Assembly (NCBI GenBank): GCA_026826555.1
Contig: JAKSZT010054334.1
Location: 27,469,877-27,533,876 of the forward strand
Reading direction: 5' to 3'
DNA length: 64,000 nucleotides
DNA from: Tolypeutes matacus
Taxonomy: Eukaryota > Chordata > Mammalia > Cingulata > Chlamyphoridae
Both the position numbers and the translations under genes were made by a program. Under the pieces are notes generated by a model. The model was not told the origin of the DNA and did not search any database. It was given only the letters and a program-made list of their open reading frames with translations. Below are positions 47,721 through 58,045 of the stretch, one piece after another (positions within the stretch are counted from its first letter, which is position 1; each line of letters opens with the position of its first letter).

Positions 47721-47905
47721 AAGGTTTTGATAGGTGAGACCTGAGTATGAATCCTGGTTTGACTTATTTTTGTGAGGTTCAGTTCTCCAATCAGTAAACA
47801 GAGATAATCATACTTGCTTCAGGAGCTTGTATGGCTTATTAAGGATAATATGAAAATAGTGTAGTGCGTGGAGCACAGTAGATACTCCATAAATGGTCAT
47901 TTCCT
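47721..47905 (+). mobile_element. MIR SINE, sense
   Basis: 'agacctgagtatgaatcctg gtttgac', 'ccaatcagtaaacagagata atcatactt' and 'gcgtggagcacagtagatac tcc' match MIR in order. Confidence 0.75.
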
Positions 47906-48073
47906 TTCTTCCCCCTTCAGCCTAGGGATCAAGGTATCTATAATTTTATGATTCCTCCACAATTTCTCTTCAAACAATGGACACTCAAGAATTGCTGAAT
48001 GATTACATGAAATACTTAACCTCCAATTCCAAATTGTGCATGTGCAAGACCGACTGTTAATGTGCAGATTTTT

Positions 48074-48397
48074 TTTTTTTGAAAGGAATATAAAACTATT
48101 TATTGACCACTGTTCACCAGTATTTACAGTAAAGTAAACAATATACAGTTGAATAACTTTCTGATTACTTGAAGTTATTGTTTTTCCTGGCTTCTGCTGA
48201 ACCAGCTACCCAAATACTGAAGATTGAGCCTACATGTAAGGAATGCGTTGGGGGTAAAGAAAAAACATGCAGGTCAGTAATTTAAAGCAGCCAGATCAAA
48301 ACCCATTGTCTGTATCTATAGTCGTATAATACAAAATATTTTCAGAATTCTGAGAGGAAAATCTGCCACCACCAACAATCTCCCAACCCAGATGAGA
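48074..48397 (-). pseudogene. Retroposed mRNA 3' end (processed pseudogene fragment)
   Basis: A 324-bp insert on the minus strand with hallmarks of LINE-mediated mRNA retroposition. There is a poly-A tail (poly-T at 48071-48080), an AATAAA signal in antisense at 48098-48103 about 18 bp from the tail, and a perfect 15-bp TSD 'aatgtgcagattttt' (48059-48073 and 48398-48412). It resembles no SINE or LINE in the window. The sequence looks like a 3' UTR with little or no coding part; the only possible coding stretch is the far 5' end near 48370-48397. I cannot name the parent gene. A novel SINE is less likely, as no pol III box is visible. Confidence 0.75.
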
Positions 48398-48412
48398 AAT
48401 GTGCAGATTTTT

Positions 48413-50140
48413 AATCATCACTGCTTCTGGATTTCTACAACATGATTCTACAACAAGATTATAAATATAGATCTACAAAAAGTATTAATGGTCAAGTTAA
48501 GCAGAGTAGATATTTATGGCTTATATTGAAATAAGTCTTAATTGGTCTAGAAAAAAATGTTTTGGAATTGGTTATAAAAGATCAAGAGCTCTCCCTGCCC
48601 CCTTTTACCTAAGTTAAATAATGTCCAAATATACACATATACAGTAGACTAACAATAGAATTCAATATTGATTTGTTTGTCCAAAACACATAAAAAGCAA
48701 ATCGTATGGAGTTTTATGATGTTAATAGTTTGCCTAATCACATCATTTGGAATACAACACTTTTCTCTATTTTAAAATGAGTGAAAAAATCAATATTTTC
48801 TCCCTGCTCTAGAGTATGCTGCCACCACATGATGCACTCATAATCTTCTAATCATAATTTCCCATCAAAACTGCATCAAAGTGCCACCTACATTGGTTTC
48901 ATTTGGACATGCCAGGAAATTATTTTTACAATATTAACTACATTTGCATACATTAAAATACAGCAGAAAAGTAGCCACTACGCATGCTAAGTAGTTGTTT
49001 TTCCTAAACTTAAATATCTCAGGTGGCTCTCTCATCTTCCCCAAGCCCCTAAGGGCGTTTTGCTGCATTAAGAATTGCCTGCATGCAGGCAATTATTTGC
49101 AAAAACTCAAATCAACAATACCATTGCTTATTTGTAATATTGTCTCTATTTTTCTATGTCTGTTTTCAGGCTGCAAGGTTGCCATGAAAGCTGAATCTTT
49201 ACGAGTTTATATTCTCCTGCTGTTTCTCTCTCACCTCAAGTCAGGCTCCCCTGTTGCAAAGGGCATGTGCTAATGAGCCAAGTCGCAAGTGAGTATATAA
49301 AAGAAAAAATGAAAAGGCTATAATCACATTAATGAAACGAACAAGGGAGGTTTTAGGCAGAAAACCTCGAAGGCTCTGAGTAGCAGCCCCGTTACCATTA
49401 GCATTGCCTCTTCTACCTCCTAACCTGTGCCAGTCTCCTACCTGCCGCCTGGCTGATCCAGAACCACAAACTTGTAGTGCTACTAGGGATGAGAGACCAC
49501 CAAAACCTATGTGTGTAAATTGTTGTTGGTCATTAAATACACAGTTCTATTTTAAATCATCCTCTACTGCAGAAGGTGTTTGCCTAAAGGTAGGTCATAG
49601 GGAGTCAATGCAAATGAGGACCATACTCCGGCAGGGAAAATAATAATAATTTAGGGAGTTTTGTGAGCATAGGTCTTCTCAGAGTAGCACCAATGATGCT
49701 CTTTAGGACGTAGTCCCATCACCGGTACCAAGCCAAGGTTTCCAGACTGATTACTGAGGGCAGAAGCTTCCCCAAGACAGTTCATGTAATGTCTTCCACT
49801 AACTCTATGTACTGCCATCACTGTAAATGAAAAGATCAAGGCTTACAATGAGAGACACAGGATACATAGCTCAATATGGTAATAGAATCACTAGTCACAA
49901 TTCTACCTTGAGTAACATTCATAGAAACTGTCATGCACAAAATCATATTAGAGGAGATACTTTCCATTCCTTACCCTATCTTACCAGCACTTTAAAGTCA
50001 TGAAGACAGTAGAGTTGAATGCCTGAGTCCCTGGGGAACTGGGGCTTAAGGGCAAGAGAATGTAACCTCAGAAATGCTTTCTCACTCACAAACTCCCATT
50101 TGGAATTGGAGGTTAAAGGGGGTTGGGAAGAATCCGTGGC
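48413..50140. other. Unassigned noncoding stretch
   Basis: Unique-looking. It contains the 22-bp palindrome at 49073-49094. Frames at 48995-49273 and 49404-49643 have no known domains. Confidence 0.35.
49073..49094. repeat. 22-bp perfect palindrome
   Basis: The half 'aattgcctgca' is followed immediately by its exact reverse complement, with no spacer. The centre is GCATGC. It could be a dimeric transcription factor site or simply chance; the sequence does not say which. Confidence 0.95.
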
Positions 50141-50146
50141 TCTGGA

Positions 50147-50316
50147 CCACTGGTTCTCAAACATGTCTGCACATTTAGAATCACATGGAGAGTTTTCAAA
50201 AATGCTGAGGCCTTAGGTTCCACTTTCAGAGATTCTGGTTTACTTGGTATGAGATGCACCCTGAGCAAATCGTCACTGAGTGGTTCTACAACAAAGTTCA
50301 AGAGCCGCTTCACTAG
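50147..50316. mobile_element. MER5-type hAT MITE
   Basis: 'accactggttctcaaacatg', 'tagaatcacatggagagttt' and 'tcagagattctggtttactt' are MER5 landmarks. Several overlapping frames on both strands are spurious. Confidence 0.8.
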
Positions 50317-50327
50317 ACTGGTGGTTC

Positions 50328-50475
50328 TCAAAATTTAATGTGCTAGTGAATCACCTGGGGGTCTTGTGAAATGCAAATTTGGTTCAGTAGGTCTTGGGTA
50401 GAAAGCTAAGATTCCACATTTTTGACAAGCTCCCAAGTCATGTCAAAGCAGTTGATCTGCAACCGAAGATGTAAG
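50328..50475. mobile_element. MER5-type hAT MITE
   Basis: 'tggtggttctcaaaatttaa', 'gtgaatcacctgggggtctt' and 'ttggttcagtaggtcttggg' are MER5A landmarks. It lies about 10 bp from the previous one, in the same orientation. Confidence 0.8.
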
Positions 50476-50755
50476 TAATGAGGCTTTAGACTAAATTGGT
50501 GATCCAGGCAATGAGATATTCAATTTCCTTTATCAATAACCTGGATCCCTTATCTTTAGTCACAGCAGTAACCCATTCTGGTGAATTTATAATAGTGTAT
50601 GCAAATGATACATATTTATATTTTGCATGCTGTATATTTAGCAGCACTAAACCTGGTACTGGGGTATCATCTGATCCTAAACATGATTCTGATCTACATC
50701 CAACTTAGCATACAAAAATGTTATTTATTTTGATATCAGGTAGCTGCTTTATCTT

Positions 50756-50996
50756 TTTCTTTTTTTTTTTTTTTTTTTTTTCCCCCTGAGGTACCAGGCC
50801 AGGGATTGAACCCAGGACCTCTTTTGCAGAAGCCAGCACTAAACCACTGAGCCACTCTGCTCTCCTGAATTGATTTTGTTTGTTTGTTTGCTTGTTTTTT
50901 TGTTTTGTTTTGTTTTTAGGAGGGATCAGGAACTGAACACAGAACCTCCCATGTGGCAAGCAGGTGCTCAGCTGCTTGAGCCACATCCGCTCCCCA
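50756..50996 (-). mobile_element. Double-headed tRNA SINE, antisense
   Basis: Two tRNA-like heads in the same antisense orientation lie inside one TSD pair, 'tagctgctttatctt' (50741-50755 and 50997-51011). Head 1 is at about 50782-50862 ('ggattgaacccaggacctc', 'aaccactgagccac'). Head 2 is at about 50918-50995 ('aactgaacacagaacctccc', 'gcttgagccacatccgct'). Each is followed by its own A-rich tail in sense. Either a dimeric SINE or one SINE inserted in the tail of another. Confidence 0.85.
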
Positions 50997-51011
50997 TAGC
51001 TGCTTTATCTT

Positions 51012-51449
51012 ATAGGTCTACTACATTAAAAAATTTGACTGAAACTAACAGCAATTCTACTGAGTAGTCATAAATAAAAAGGTATTAATTAGGTGGTAAT
51101 GTATCTATAAAGTATATCTTTAATTATTAATAACGTGATTATATGAATGACAAGTTAGATAGAATAACCAAGCCCATTAATCTTTACGCCCATTATTTTA
51201 TGCCAAAATTAACAAGATTGGAAGATTTTTAAGTGGCATCTGCCTGTCCTACCCTGAAAGCCTGTCATACCTTAATATTAAAATATAGAGTACTTTATGT
51301 AAATTAAGTATTTTTGAAAACATAAATCTCAACCCACCACTAACATCTAAAAGTAAAAGTCTATACTAATAATTGGGAAGATGTTTTGCTAACTAAAAGG
51401 TCAAAGAGTTGGATTAAGAACAATAAATAGATGGCTATCATTCTTCACC
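51012..51449. other. Unassigned noncoding stretch
   Basis: AT-rich; no gene. Confidence 0.35.
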
Positions 51450-51690
51450 TCACTAATGATAACTTACTCTGTGCCAGGCACTTGTTTCAAATACTTCATA
51501 TATATTAACTCAACCTTCCAAAGAACCCTACAAGGTAGATATCTATATTATTCCCATTTTCCATCTGAGAAAACTGAGCTAGAAGAGGTACCTGAAATCA
51601 AATTGTAAAAAAAAAAAAAAAATACGGGACCCAGGATCCAAACCCATAGATCCAGTTTCCAGATTTTTGCTTTCACGTACTTTGTTTTGA
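51450..51690 (+). mobile_element. MIR SINE, sense
   Basis: 'ttactctgtgccaggcactt g', 'tatattaactcaaccttcca', 'caaggtagatatctatatta ttcccatttt' and 'gagaaaactgagctagaag' are in MIRb order, interrupted by an A-run at 51608-51622. Confidence 0.85.
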
Positions 51691-52539
51691 AGCCTTTCAT
51701 AAAGGAGAACAAATCCCTTCTTCTGAAGCCAACTTGAAAGATACCCTAATCACTGCCCCACTCTCTACTCCTTACTCATAAAGCCATTTCTGTAATTTCC
51801 AGAATTCTAAGGTGTGGTGCTTCTAAGCACAAGTGATGCTTTTAGAGTTAATCAAATGGCTTCCCTACCTCCAGCTTTTCTAATTCCTTTGGAAACCTTC
51901 AATTCCAAGGTTTATGAGAAACAGGGAATCTTTAGTTGGCCACTGGAATTTTAAAGAATTGGTATCAACAGTCCTCAGTAAACTGGGGATGGCCACAGGA
52001 GCGGCTCTGGGCCCTGAGGAGCAGGAGCCTGGAATGATTGCTCTAAGGGAGTCCTATTCCAAGGGAAAAAATAAAAACAGTGGTACTTATTCTCAAGTGT
52101 TCTGCCACATGATGAAAAGAGTAGAGGCCGCTAATAATTGGAGGACTTGGTATTATCCAAGTTTATAGTGAATGTGGAGAATTTCTGTAAGCAAGTAGCC
52201 AAAGACTGGATTAATTATTGTGATCTGGACGGATGTACTGCTAAAGACTACACAGTAGTACCCGAATGGTAATCCAGGTTAGTGTCTGCTGCCAAAAAGA
52301 ATTCTAAGACATGCTTTGAAAACTACACTAAACGGTTTGGGCTTCCATCCTAGTCACTTATCAGAGTCAAAAATTAGTGGTTACCATTGAAATCAGGAAT
52401 TAGCTATTACAGATAAAAACTCTTGGTGTCCTAGAACTAGAAAGAATCATTCGCTTTGTGATTAAAGTTTATTTTGGGAACCAACGGTAATGATTATTCT
52501 AGGCCCATGTTGATTTTAAAGACCGAAACAGAAGAGATG
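51691..52539. other. Unassigned noncoding stretch
   Basis: Unique-looking; the 84-codon frame at 51914-52168 has no known motif. Confidence 0.35.
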
Positions 52540-53245
52540 CTATCATTGATATTTTTAACATTTTTTTGAAAATCATAGCCAATGTGATAAGACAATAATA
52601 ACAAACGAGATGTGTATAGGTTTTACACAGAAAAGGAATAGGAAGACACAAAATTTTCCTTATTTGCATATGACAAGATGATCTTCCCAGAATAAATCTT
52701 TTAAAATTAACAGAAAAACTATTGAGGGTAGGACATGGGAATAGGGAGTTAATTCTTAAATTGTGCATCATTTCTATTTGTGTTGATCATAAAGTTTTGG
52801 TAATGGATGGTGGTAACGGTAGCACAACACTGAACCTAACAAACAATACTGAATTGTATACAGTGGTACCTTGGTACTCATTATTAATTGGTTTCGGGAG
52901 GAGTGACAAGTACCAAAACCAATAAATACCAAACAAATTTTTCCCATAAGGAATAATGTAAATAAACTTAATGCATTCCCAAACCAAAGACAATGCACAT
53001 TTTTAAGGCAATATGTAAAAAGACAGGGTGGTATATCATTACTTTACATGAGAAGTAAACCTAAAAATTAATACTTAGATTAAATAAAATAAAAACTTCA
53101 CTTTACCTGTACTGAGAAGAGTCCATGGTGGAAGGAGAGTGGTGAGGAGGAGAGGTTACACGGAGTGTTGCTTGGAAGGAGAGCCCCCTCCAATAGAACA
53201 TGGGGCACTTGCACTTCAGGTGTTCTTTGTCTTTTCTGCCTTTTC

Positions 53246-54860
53246 TCAACTTGCACCACAGGCTCTGACACACTCTGTCACCTCCACTAAAAGCTTATCC
53301 AATGAGGACTGCTTCAGGCTTCTTTTCAGAATTCCTCGAAAGTGTGAAATTGTTTGGTCATTCAATAAATCCACATTTCTGCTTGTCAGAGCTTTGTCCA
53401 GATGGTCCTTCTCCACAAAGTTTTGAACTTCTGCCCATTTTGCACACATTTCTTTTATCAAGGAACTGGGGACATCCTCCCTTATCTCCTCCTCACCTGT
53501 AGAAATCTCTTCAGCCACCTCTTGTTGCTGCTCTTTCTGTAGTTGCTGCAGCTCCTCAGTGCTGAGCTCTTCACCATGTTTCTCCACTAACTCCTCAACT
53601 TCAGTAGTATCGACCTCCAGACCCATGGATTGGCCCAAAAAATACAATATCCTGCATAACTGAACCTCCTGTACCTGCAGGCTTGGGGTCAGCCTCAAAC
53701 ACTTCGAAGTCTCTCTGAGTCACAGCTTTTGGCCACAGATTCCAACCCAAATTCATTGTCCTATAAGCAACTTCATTCCAGGCCTTATCAATAAGGCAGC
53801 GCAGGATATTGAAATGCTCCTTCCAGAATTCTGTGAGGGTCAGAGTGATCTCAAAGCACCTCTGGAAAAGCACCTTGGTGTACAACTTTTTGAAGTTTGA
53901 CATGACCTGCTTGTCCATGGGCTGGATGAGAGGAGTAGTGTTGGGGGCAGGAACCTTACGGTGATGAAGCTGAACTCCTCCAGTGAGTCATCCTCAAAGC
54001 CTGGTGGGTGGGTCAACACATTCAAAAGTAGGAGAGCTTTCAGAGGCAAATCTTTCTCCAGAAAATAGTTTTTCACTGAGGGACCAAACACTTCATTTAT
54101 CCACTTGGTGAAAAACTGCTTCGTGACCCAAGCTTTGCTGTTTGCCCTCCACATCACATGGAGTTTGCTTTTAATGACATTTTGCTTCTTGAAAACTTGT
54201 GGGTTTTCACTTAGACTAGTAGAGGCTTGAGTTTTAATTCCCTGCTAGCCTTCCCCCACAAGAGAGTGAGCCTGTCCTTCATTGATGTGTGGCCTGGTGA
54301 TGCCTTCTCCTCTTTTGTCATGTAGATTCTACTTGGCATTTTTTTCAAAAAAAACTCTGGTCTCATTAGTTAAAAACTTAGTGGGGAATAAAACCTTCAG
54401 CCTCTACACAATCTTGAAATTCACTGATGAATTCATCAGCAGCCTTTTTATGAGCACTCACTGCCTCTCCATGCCTCATGACACTATGAATGCCGATCCT
54501 CTTTTTAAAATGATCAAACCAGCCATGGATGGCCTTAAAAACTTGAACACTCTCATCACTCAGTTCCAGTTTGTTTTTCAAAAGATTGGCAACACTTTCG
54601 CTTTTTCACATATCATGGCTTCTGCTACACTGTCAGCTGCTAACTGCTTCTCATTTATCCAAATTAATAAGAGCTTTTCAACTTCCTCGAGTGTTTGGGA
54701 ATGCTGCTTTGTTACTGTTTTAATTCCTTTCACATTAGTCTTTTTCATCACGTCTTTATTCCTAATGATGGAGGAGACTGTTCTATGCATACCATATTCC
54801 CTAGCAAGATCTGTAATGTGAGTACTGCTGTCATGTTTACCTTTTATTTCTTTTTTTTTT
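53246..54860 (-). pseudogene. Tigger transposase, CENP-B/pogo type, broken
   Basis: A cut-and-paste transposase of the pogo family, which also gave rise to the host genes CENPB, JRK and the TIGD genes. Minus-strand order: the N-terminal DNA-binding region at 54578-54860 with 'TLEEVEKLLLIWINEKQ' (CENP-B-type helix-turn-helix); 54378-54581 with 'IHGWFDHFKKRIGIHS'; the DDE core at 53601-54157; and an acidic Glu/Gln-rich C-terminal tail at 53246-53698. In the core, the codon normally giving the aspartate of the 'DNAP.HP' motif is AAT (Asn) at 54020-54022. The first aspartate region near 54340-54365 is frameshifted and has stops. The third (GAC, 53913-53915) is kept. Segments alternate between frames. 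It is inactive. Confidence 0.9.
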
Positions 54861-55194
54861 TTTTGCTCAATGGTGGTGTGAAGTCATTTTCTTTTCTGCT
54901 CAGCACTATCACTGCTCATTTTCTTAAGACCCATGATGAGAAAAAAAATGCAAAAATACACAAAACGACCACAGAAACTAAGATGAGACCGCAATGGGAT
55001 GTGCACAGGGCAAGAGTTACCACACGACTAACGCATGGCCCTTTGTTTTGGCTGGAAAGGGTAGCAAGTCACGAGGCAACCGACACCAACAAGATCTAGC
55101 TTACGTGCCAAGTACCAAACGACGAGTACCAGCACAAAATTTTCAGGTCAAAATGTGTCAAGTACCAAATTTGAGGAGTTTCAAAGCAGTCAGG

Positions 55195-55379
55195 GGGAAG
55201 CGGCTGTGGCTCAATCAGTAGGGCTCCCGTTTACCATATGGGAGGCCCCGGGTTCGGTTCCCGGGGCCTCCTGGTGAAGGCAAGCCCGCCTGCACGGCGT
55301 GGTTAGCTGACCCAGTGAGCACAAGCAGCAAGGGGGGGATAAATGAATAAATAAATAAAATCTTTAAAAAAAAAAAAAA
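55195..55379 (+). mobile_element. DAS-type tRNA SINE, sense, inside Tigger
   Basis: A 185-bp SINE: A-box region 'gtggctcaatcagtaggg', B box 'gggttcggttcccgggg', body 'gcacggcgtggttagctgac', tail (AAAT)n and poly-A. Flanked by the TSD 'aaagcagtcagg' (55183-55194 and the matching copy ending 55388). It is the sense match of the antisense copy at 39012-39210 and clearly the youngest layer of this nest. Confidence 0.95.
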
Positions 55380-55436
55380 GCAGTCAGGCACCAAGTTATG
55401 ACTATATTTAAATGTGATTGGGGGGGGTGGCAGTAT

Positions 55437-55562
55437 AATACCTGGCATTCAAAATGTGGTCCAGGGACCAAAAGTATGGGCAACATCTGGGAGCATGTAG
55501 AAGTGCAGAATTCAGGCCTTATCCTAGACCTACTCACCACCAGTTATCTTTGCAAAAAGTCC
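55437..55562. mobile_element. MER5-like hAT MITE fragment
   Basis: 'ttcaaaatgtggtccaggga cc', 'tgcagaattcaggccttatc ctagacc' resemble an inverted, decayed MER5 copy. Confidence 0.6.
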
Positions 55563-55565
55563 TCA

Positions 55566-56755
55566 GGTCTGCAACACCTTACACCCACTAGAATGACTAT
55601 TTTCAAAAAATAGGAAAATAAATGCTAGCAAGGATGCAGAGAAATAGGAACCTTAGTATGTTATTGGTGGGAGTATAAAATGGTGCAGAGTCTGTGGAAA
55701 AACAGTTTGGCAGTTCTCAAAGAGTTAAACATGGAATTACCATATGATCTGGCAATCCCACTTCTAGGTATATACTCAAAAGAATTGAAAGCAGAGACTC
55801 AGACATTTGTACACCAATGTTCATAGCACCATTATGCACAATAGCCAAAAGCAACCCAAATGTCCGTCAGCAGATGAATGGATAAACAAAATGTGGCATA
55901 TACATGCAATGGAATATTACTCGGTCTTAGAAAGGAGTGAAATTCTTATACATGCTGTGTATTAGTCAGGGTTCCCTTGGGAAATAGAATCAACAGGAGA
56001 TATCTGTCAATAATATGAGATTTTATAAGAGTCTCTCATGCAACCATGGGGATGCACAAGTCCAGGTTCTGCAGGCAGGCTGCAAACCAGGGGCTCCGAT
56101 GAAAGTCCGAGGAAAGGTCCTTGATGAGTTTCTGGGAGAAGTTGGCTGTCCAACGACGAGCTGGGAAATTCTCTCTGAATGTTGAGATCACTTCCCCTTT
56201 TAAGGCATTCAACTGCTTGGATAAAAGCATCACCAATTGATGATACAATCTCCCTGATTGATGCAGATGTAATCAGCCATCCGTGCAGTAAACTCACCGG
56301 TAATCGAATTCCATGAATGCTCTTGTATTACAATTAGCCCAGTGCTTGCTGGACCAAACACCTGGACCCAATTACCTGGCCAAGTTGACACATTAGCCTA
56401 ACCATCACATGCTGCTACGTGGATGAAACTTGAAGACATCACAAAGAGAGAAATAAGTCAGACAGGACATTTATATGGTATGATTCTACTTATATGAAAT
56501 AGTTATATGCAAATTCATAGAGACGGAAAGTAGAGTACAGGTTACCAGGAGTGTGGGTTGGGGGGTGTGGAATACAGAGTTAATGCATAATGGGTGTAAG
56601 GTTTCTGTTTGGGGTGATGGGAGAGTTCTGGTAATGGACAGTAGAGCAACATTCTGAATGTGATTAATCCCACTGAATGGTATACCTGAGAGTGGTTGAG
56701 ATGGGGAGTTTTATTATATATATGTTCCCACAATTAAAAAAAAAAAAAAAAAAAA
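55566..56755 (+). mobile_element. LINE-1, sense, 3' part, split by an LTR
   Basis: 'acacccactagaatgactat', 'tgttattggtgggagtataa aatgg', 'aatcccacttctaggtatat' and 'tgcaatggaatattactcgg' are the end of ORF2. It resumes at 56410 with 'tgctgctacgtggatgaaac' and runs to the 3' UTR and poly-A at 56735-56757. No intact frame. Confidence 0.9.
55958..56409 (-). mobile_element. Solo LTR (family Y), antisense, with 5-bp TSD
   Basis: A 452-bp LTR in antisense. It starts TGTATTAGTCAGG and ends TCACA, with the 5-bp TSD 'tgctg' at 55953-55957 and 56410-56414, cut cleanly into the LINE-1. The TSD length fits ERVL-type retroviral integration. The same family occurs in sense at 39615-40078. The minus frame at 56007-56297 is LTR sequence. 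Confidence 0.9.
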
Positions 56756-56756
56756 A

Positions 56757-57268
56757 AGAGTAACTAAAAAGACTGATTACTAAATGCAGCACATAATCCT
56801 CTGCTGGATCTAATAATAAAGGATAAAAGGCTCAAAAGGACACTATTGAGACATAAAAAAAATTGGAATATAATCTCTAACGTTTATATCAATGTGAAAT
56901 TTCTTGAACTTGATAACTGTACTTAAAGTGGCTACATAAGTGAATATCCTTGTTCTCAGGAAATATACATGGAAGTATTAAATATTCAAGGAATATGATG
57001 TATACAACCATACAACCCACTCTCAAATGTTTAGAAAATAGATAGATGGCAGATAGATGAGATAAGGAGGTAGAGAGAAAGAGAGAAAGAGAGAGAGAGA
57101 GAGAGAGGAAGGGAGAAAATGATATAGCAAAAGAGACAAAATGTTAAAGTTAGTGGGCCTGGGTATGGTGGAAGTGGGTATGTTGTGGAGTTCTTTGCTT
57201 GGGTTTTGTATTATTTTTGCAACTGTCCTGTAGGTTCGAAACTATTTCAAAATAAAAAGTTTAAGGGG
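56757..57268 (+). mobile_element. Older LINE-1 3' UTR, sense, with (GA)n
   Basis: 'aaatttcttgaacttgataa ctgtac', 'tatccttgttctcaggaaat', then a GATA/GA-rich block (57040-57118), and 'tattatttttgcaactgtcc tgtaggtt' to 'tttcaaaataaaaagttt' are L1M-type 3' UTR landmarks. Confidence 0.75.
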
Positions 57269-57324
57269 GGAAAAAGCCTTGATGTCTGTATTTCAAAGGT
57301 AAGCAGGTGTAATGTAGTATACCA

Positions 57325-58045
57325 CAACAAGGTTTGGAACTAGACAGCGCAAGTTTTCAATCTCATCTCCATTGCTGTGTAGCTTTCAGAAAGTCACCTA
57401 ACCTCTCTGGGTCACAGATTCCTCATATATGAAACAGAGAAAATTTTATCTTCCTTACCAGGTTGTCATAAGGATAAAGAAAATGTACCTGCAATCACTA
57501 TGGATGACTGTTTGGCAGTTCCTAAAGAAGTTGAATATAGACTTGTCACGTGACCCTGCAATACCACTACTGGGTATATACCCAGAAGAACTGAGCAGTG
57601 ACACGAACAGACATCTGCACACCGATGTTCATAGCAACATTATTCACCATTGCCAAAAGTTGGAAACAACCCAGGTGTCCATCAACAGAAGAATGAATAA
57701 ACAAACTGTGGTCTATTCACACAATGGAATATTATGCAGCTGTAAGAAGAAATGAAGTCATAAAGCATATGACAACATGGATGAACCTGGAGTACATTAT
57801 GTTGAGGGAAGCAAGCCAGACACAAAAGGACAAATACTGTAAAAATGTGTTACTATGAACCAAATATATTGTGTAACATGCTGTTTGATTTAAAAAAAAT
57901 TTATATGTATCCATTACATTTAATTGAGGAATTTATATATTTATTCATCTGTGCTTACTTTTAAGTTTTTAATTGTTTATATTTTCAATTATTAAATGTA
58001 CAAAATAAAGGGAAAAAAAAAAGATAATGTACCTGGTAAAGTTCT
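57325..58045 (+). mobile_element. MIR SINE, sense, split by a LINE-1
   Basis: 'tttggaactagacagcgc', 'gctgtgtagctttcagaaag tcacctaacctctctgggtc' and 'aggttgtcataaggataaag' are MIR (57325-57490). The LINE-1 at 57491-58018 interrupts it, and a short MIR end follows at 58022-58045. Confidence 0.8.
57491..58018 (+). mobile_element. LINE-1 3' end, sense, 5'-truncated
   Basis: About 530 bp: the C-terminus of ORF2 (frame 57429-57755 includes '[20 protein letters not shown]') then the 3' UTR and poly-A. TSD 'aga(a/t)aatgtacctg' at about 57477-57490 and 58022-58035. The same lineage as 5459-7960. Confidence 0.9.

Larger units (their letters stand above)
52861..55404 (-). mobile_element. Full-length Tigger (pogo/Tc-mariner) DNA transposon
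   Basis: It starts CAGTGGTACCTTGGTACTC, and its right end is the imperfect inverted repeat, 'aggcaccaagttatgacta'. It is flanked by a TA dinucleotide at each side (52859-52860 and 55405-55406), the mark of Tc1/mariner-pogo elements. Without the nested SINE (55195-55379) it is about 2.35 kb, the size of an autonomous Tigger. Internal 'gtaccaaa' motifs near both ends are subterminal repeats. The transposase lies on the minus strand. I am not certain of the subfamily. Confidence 0.9.
52540..55432 (+). mobile_element. LINE-1, sense, internally deleted and split by a Tigger transposon
   Basis: 52555-52715 matches the LINE-1 RT domain ('tttccttatttgcatatgac' reads LFAYD, where LFADD is expected). 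It jumps at about 52718 to the 3' UTR ('tgggaatagggagttaattc', 'gttttggtaatggatggtgg', 'tactgaattgta'). The Tigger element occupies 52861-55404, and LINE-1 3' UTR sequence resumes at 55405 with 'tatttaaatgtg'. The RT-to-UTR jump means an internal deletion. Confidence 0.75.

Noticed and set aside
49073..49094. Palindrome as a terminator or phage-type operator
   Set aside because: The DNA is vertebrate nuclear, so bacterial regulatory readings do not apply. Kept only as a palindrome.
54282..54821. 179-codon plus-strand frame
   Set aside because: It is the antisense shadow of the Tigger transposase.
55195..55265. tRNA gene-like sequence with A and B boxes
   Set aside because: It is the head of a SINE with tail and TSD, not a tRNA gene; the same holds for 13364, 39012, 39278 and 50756.
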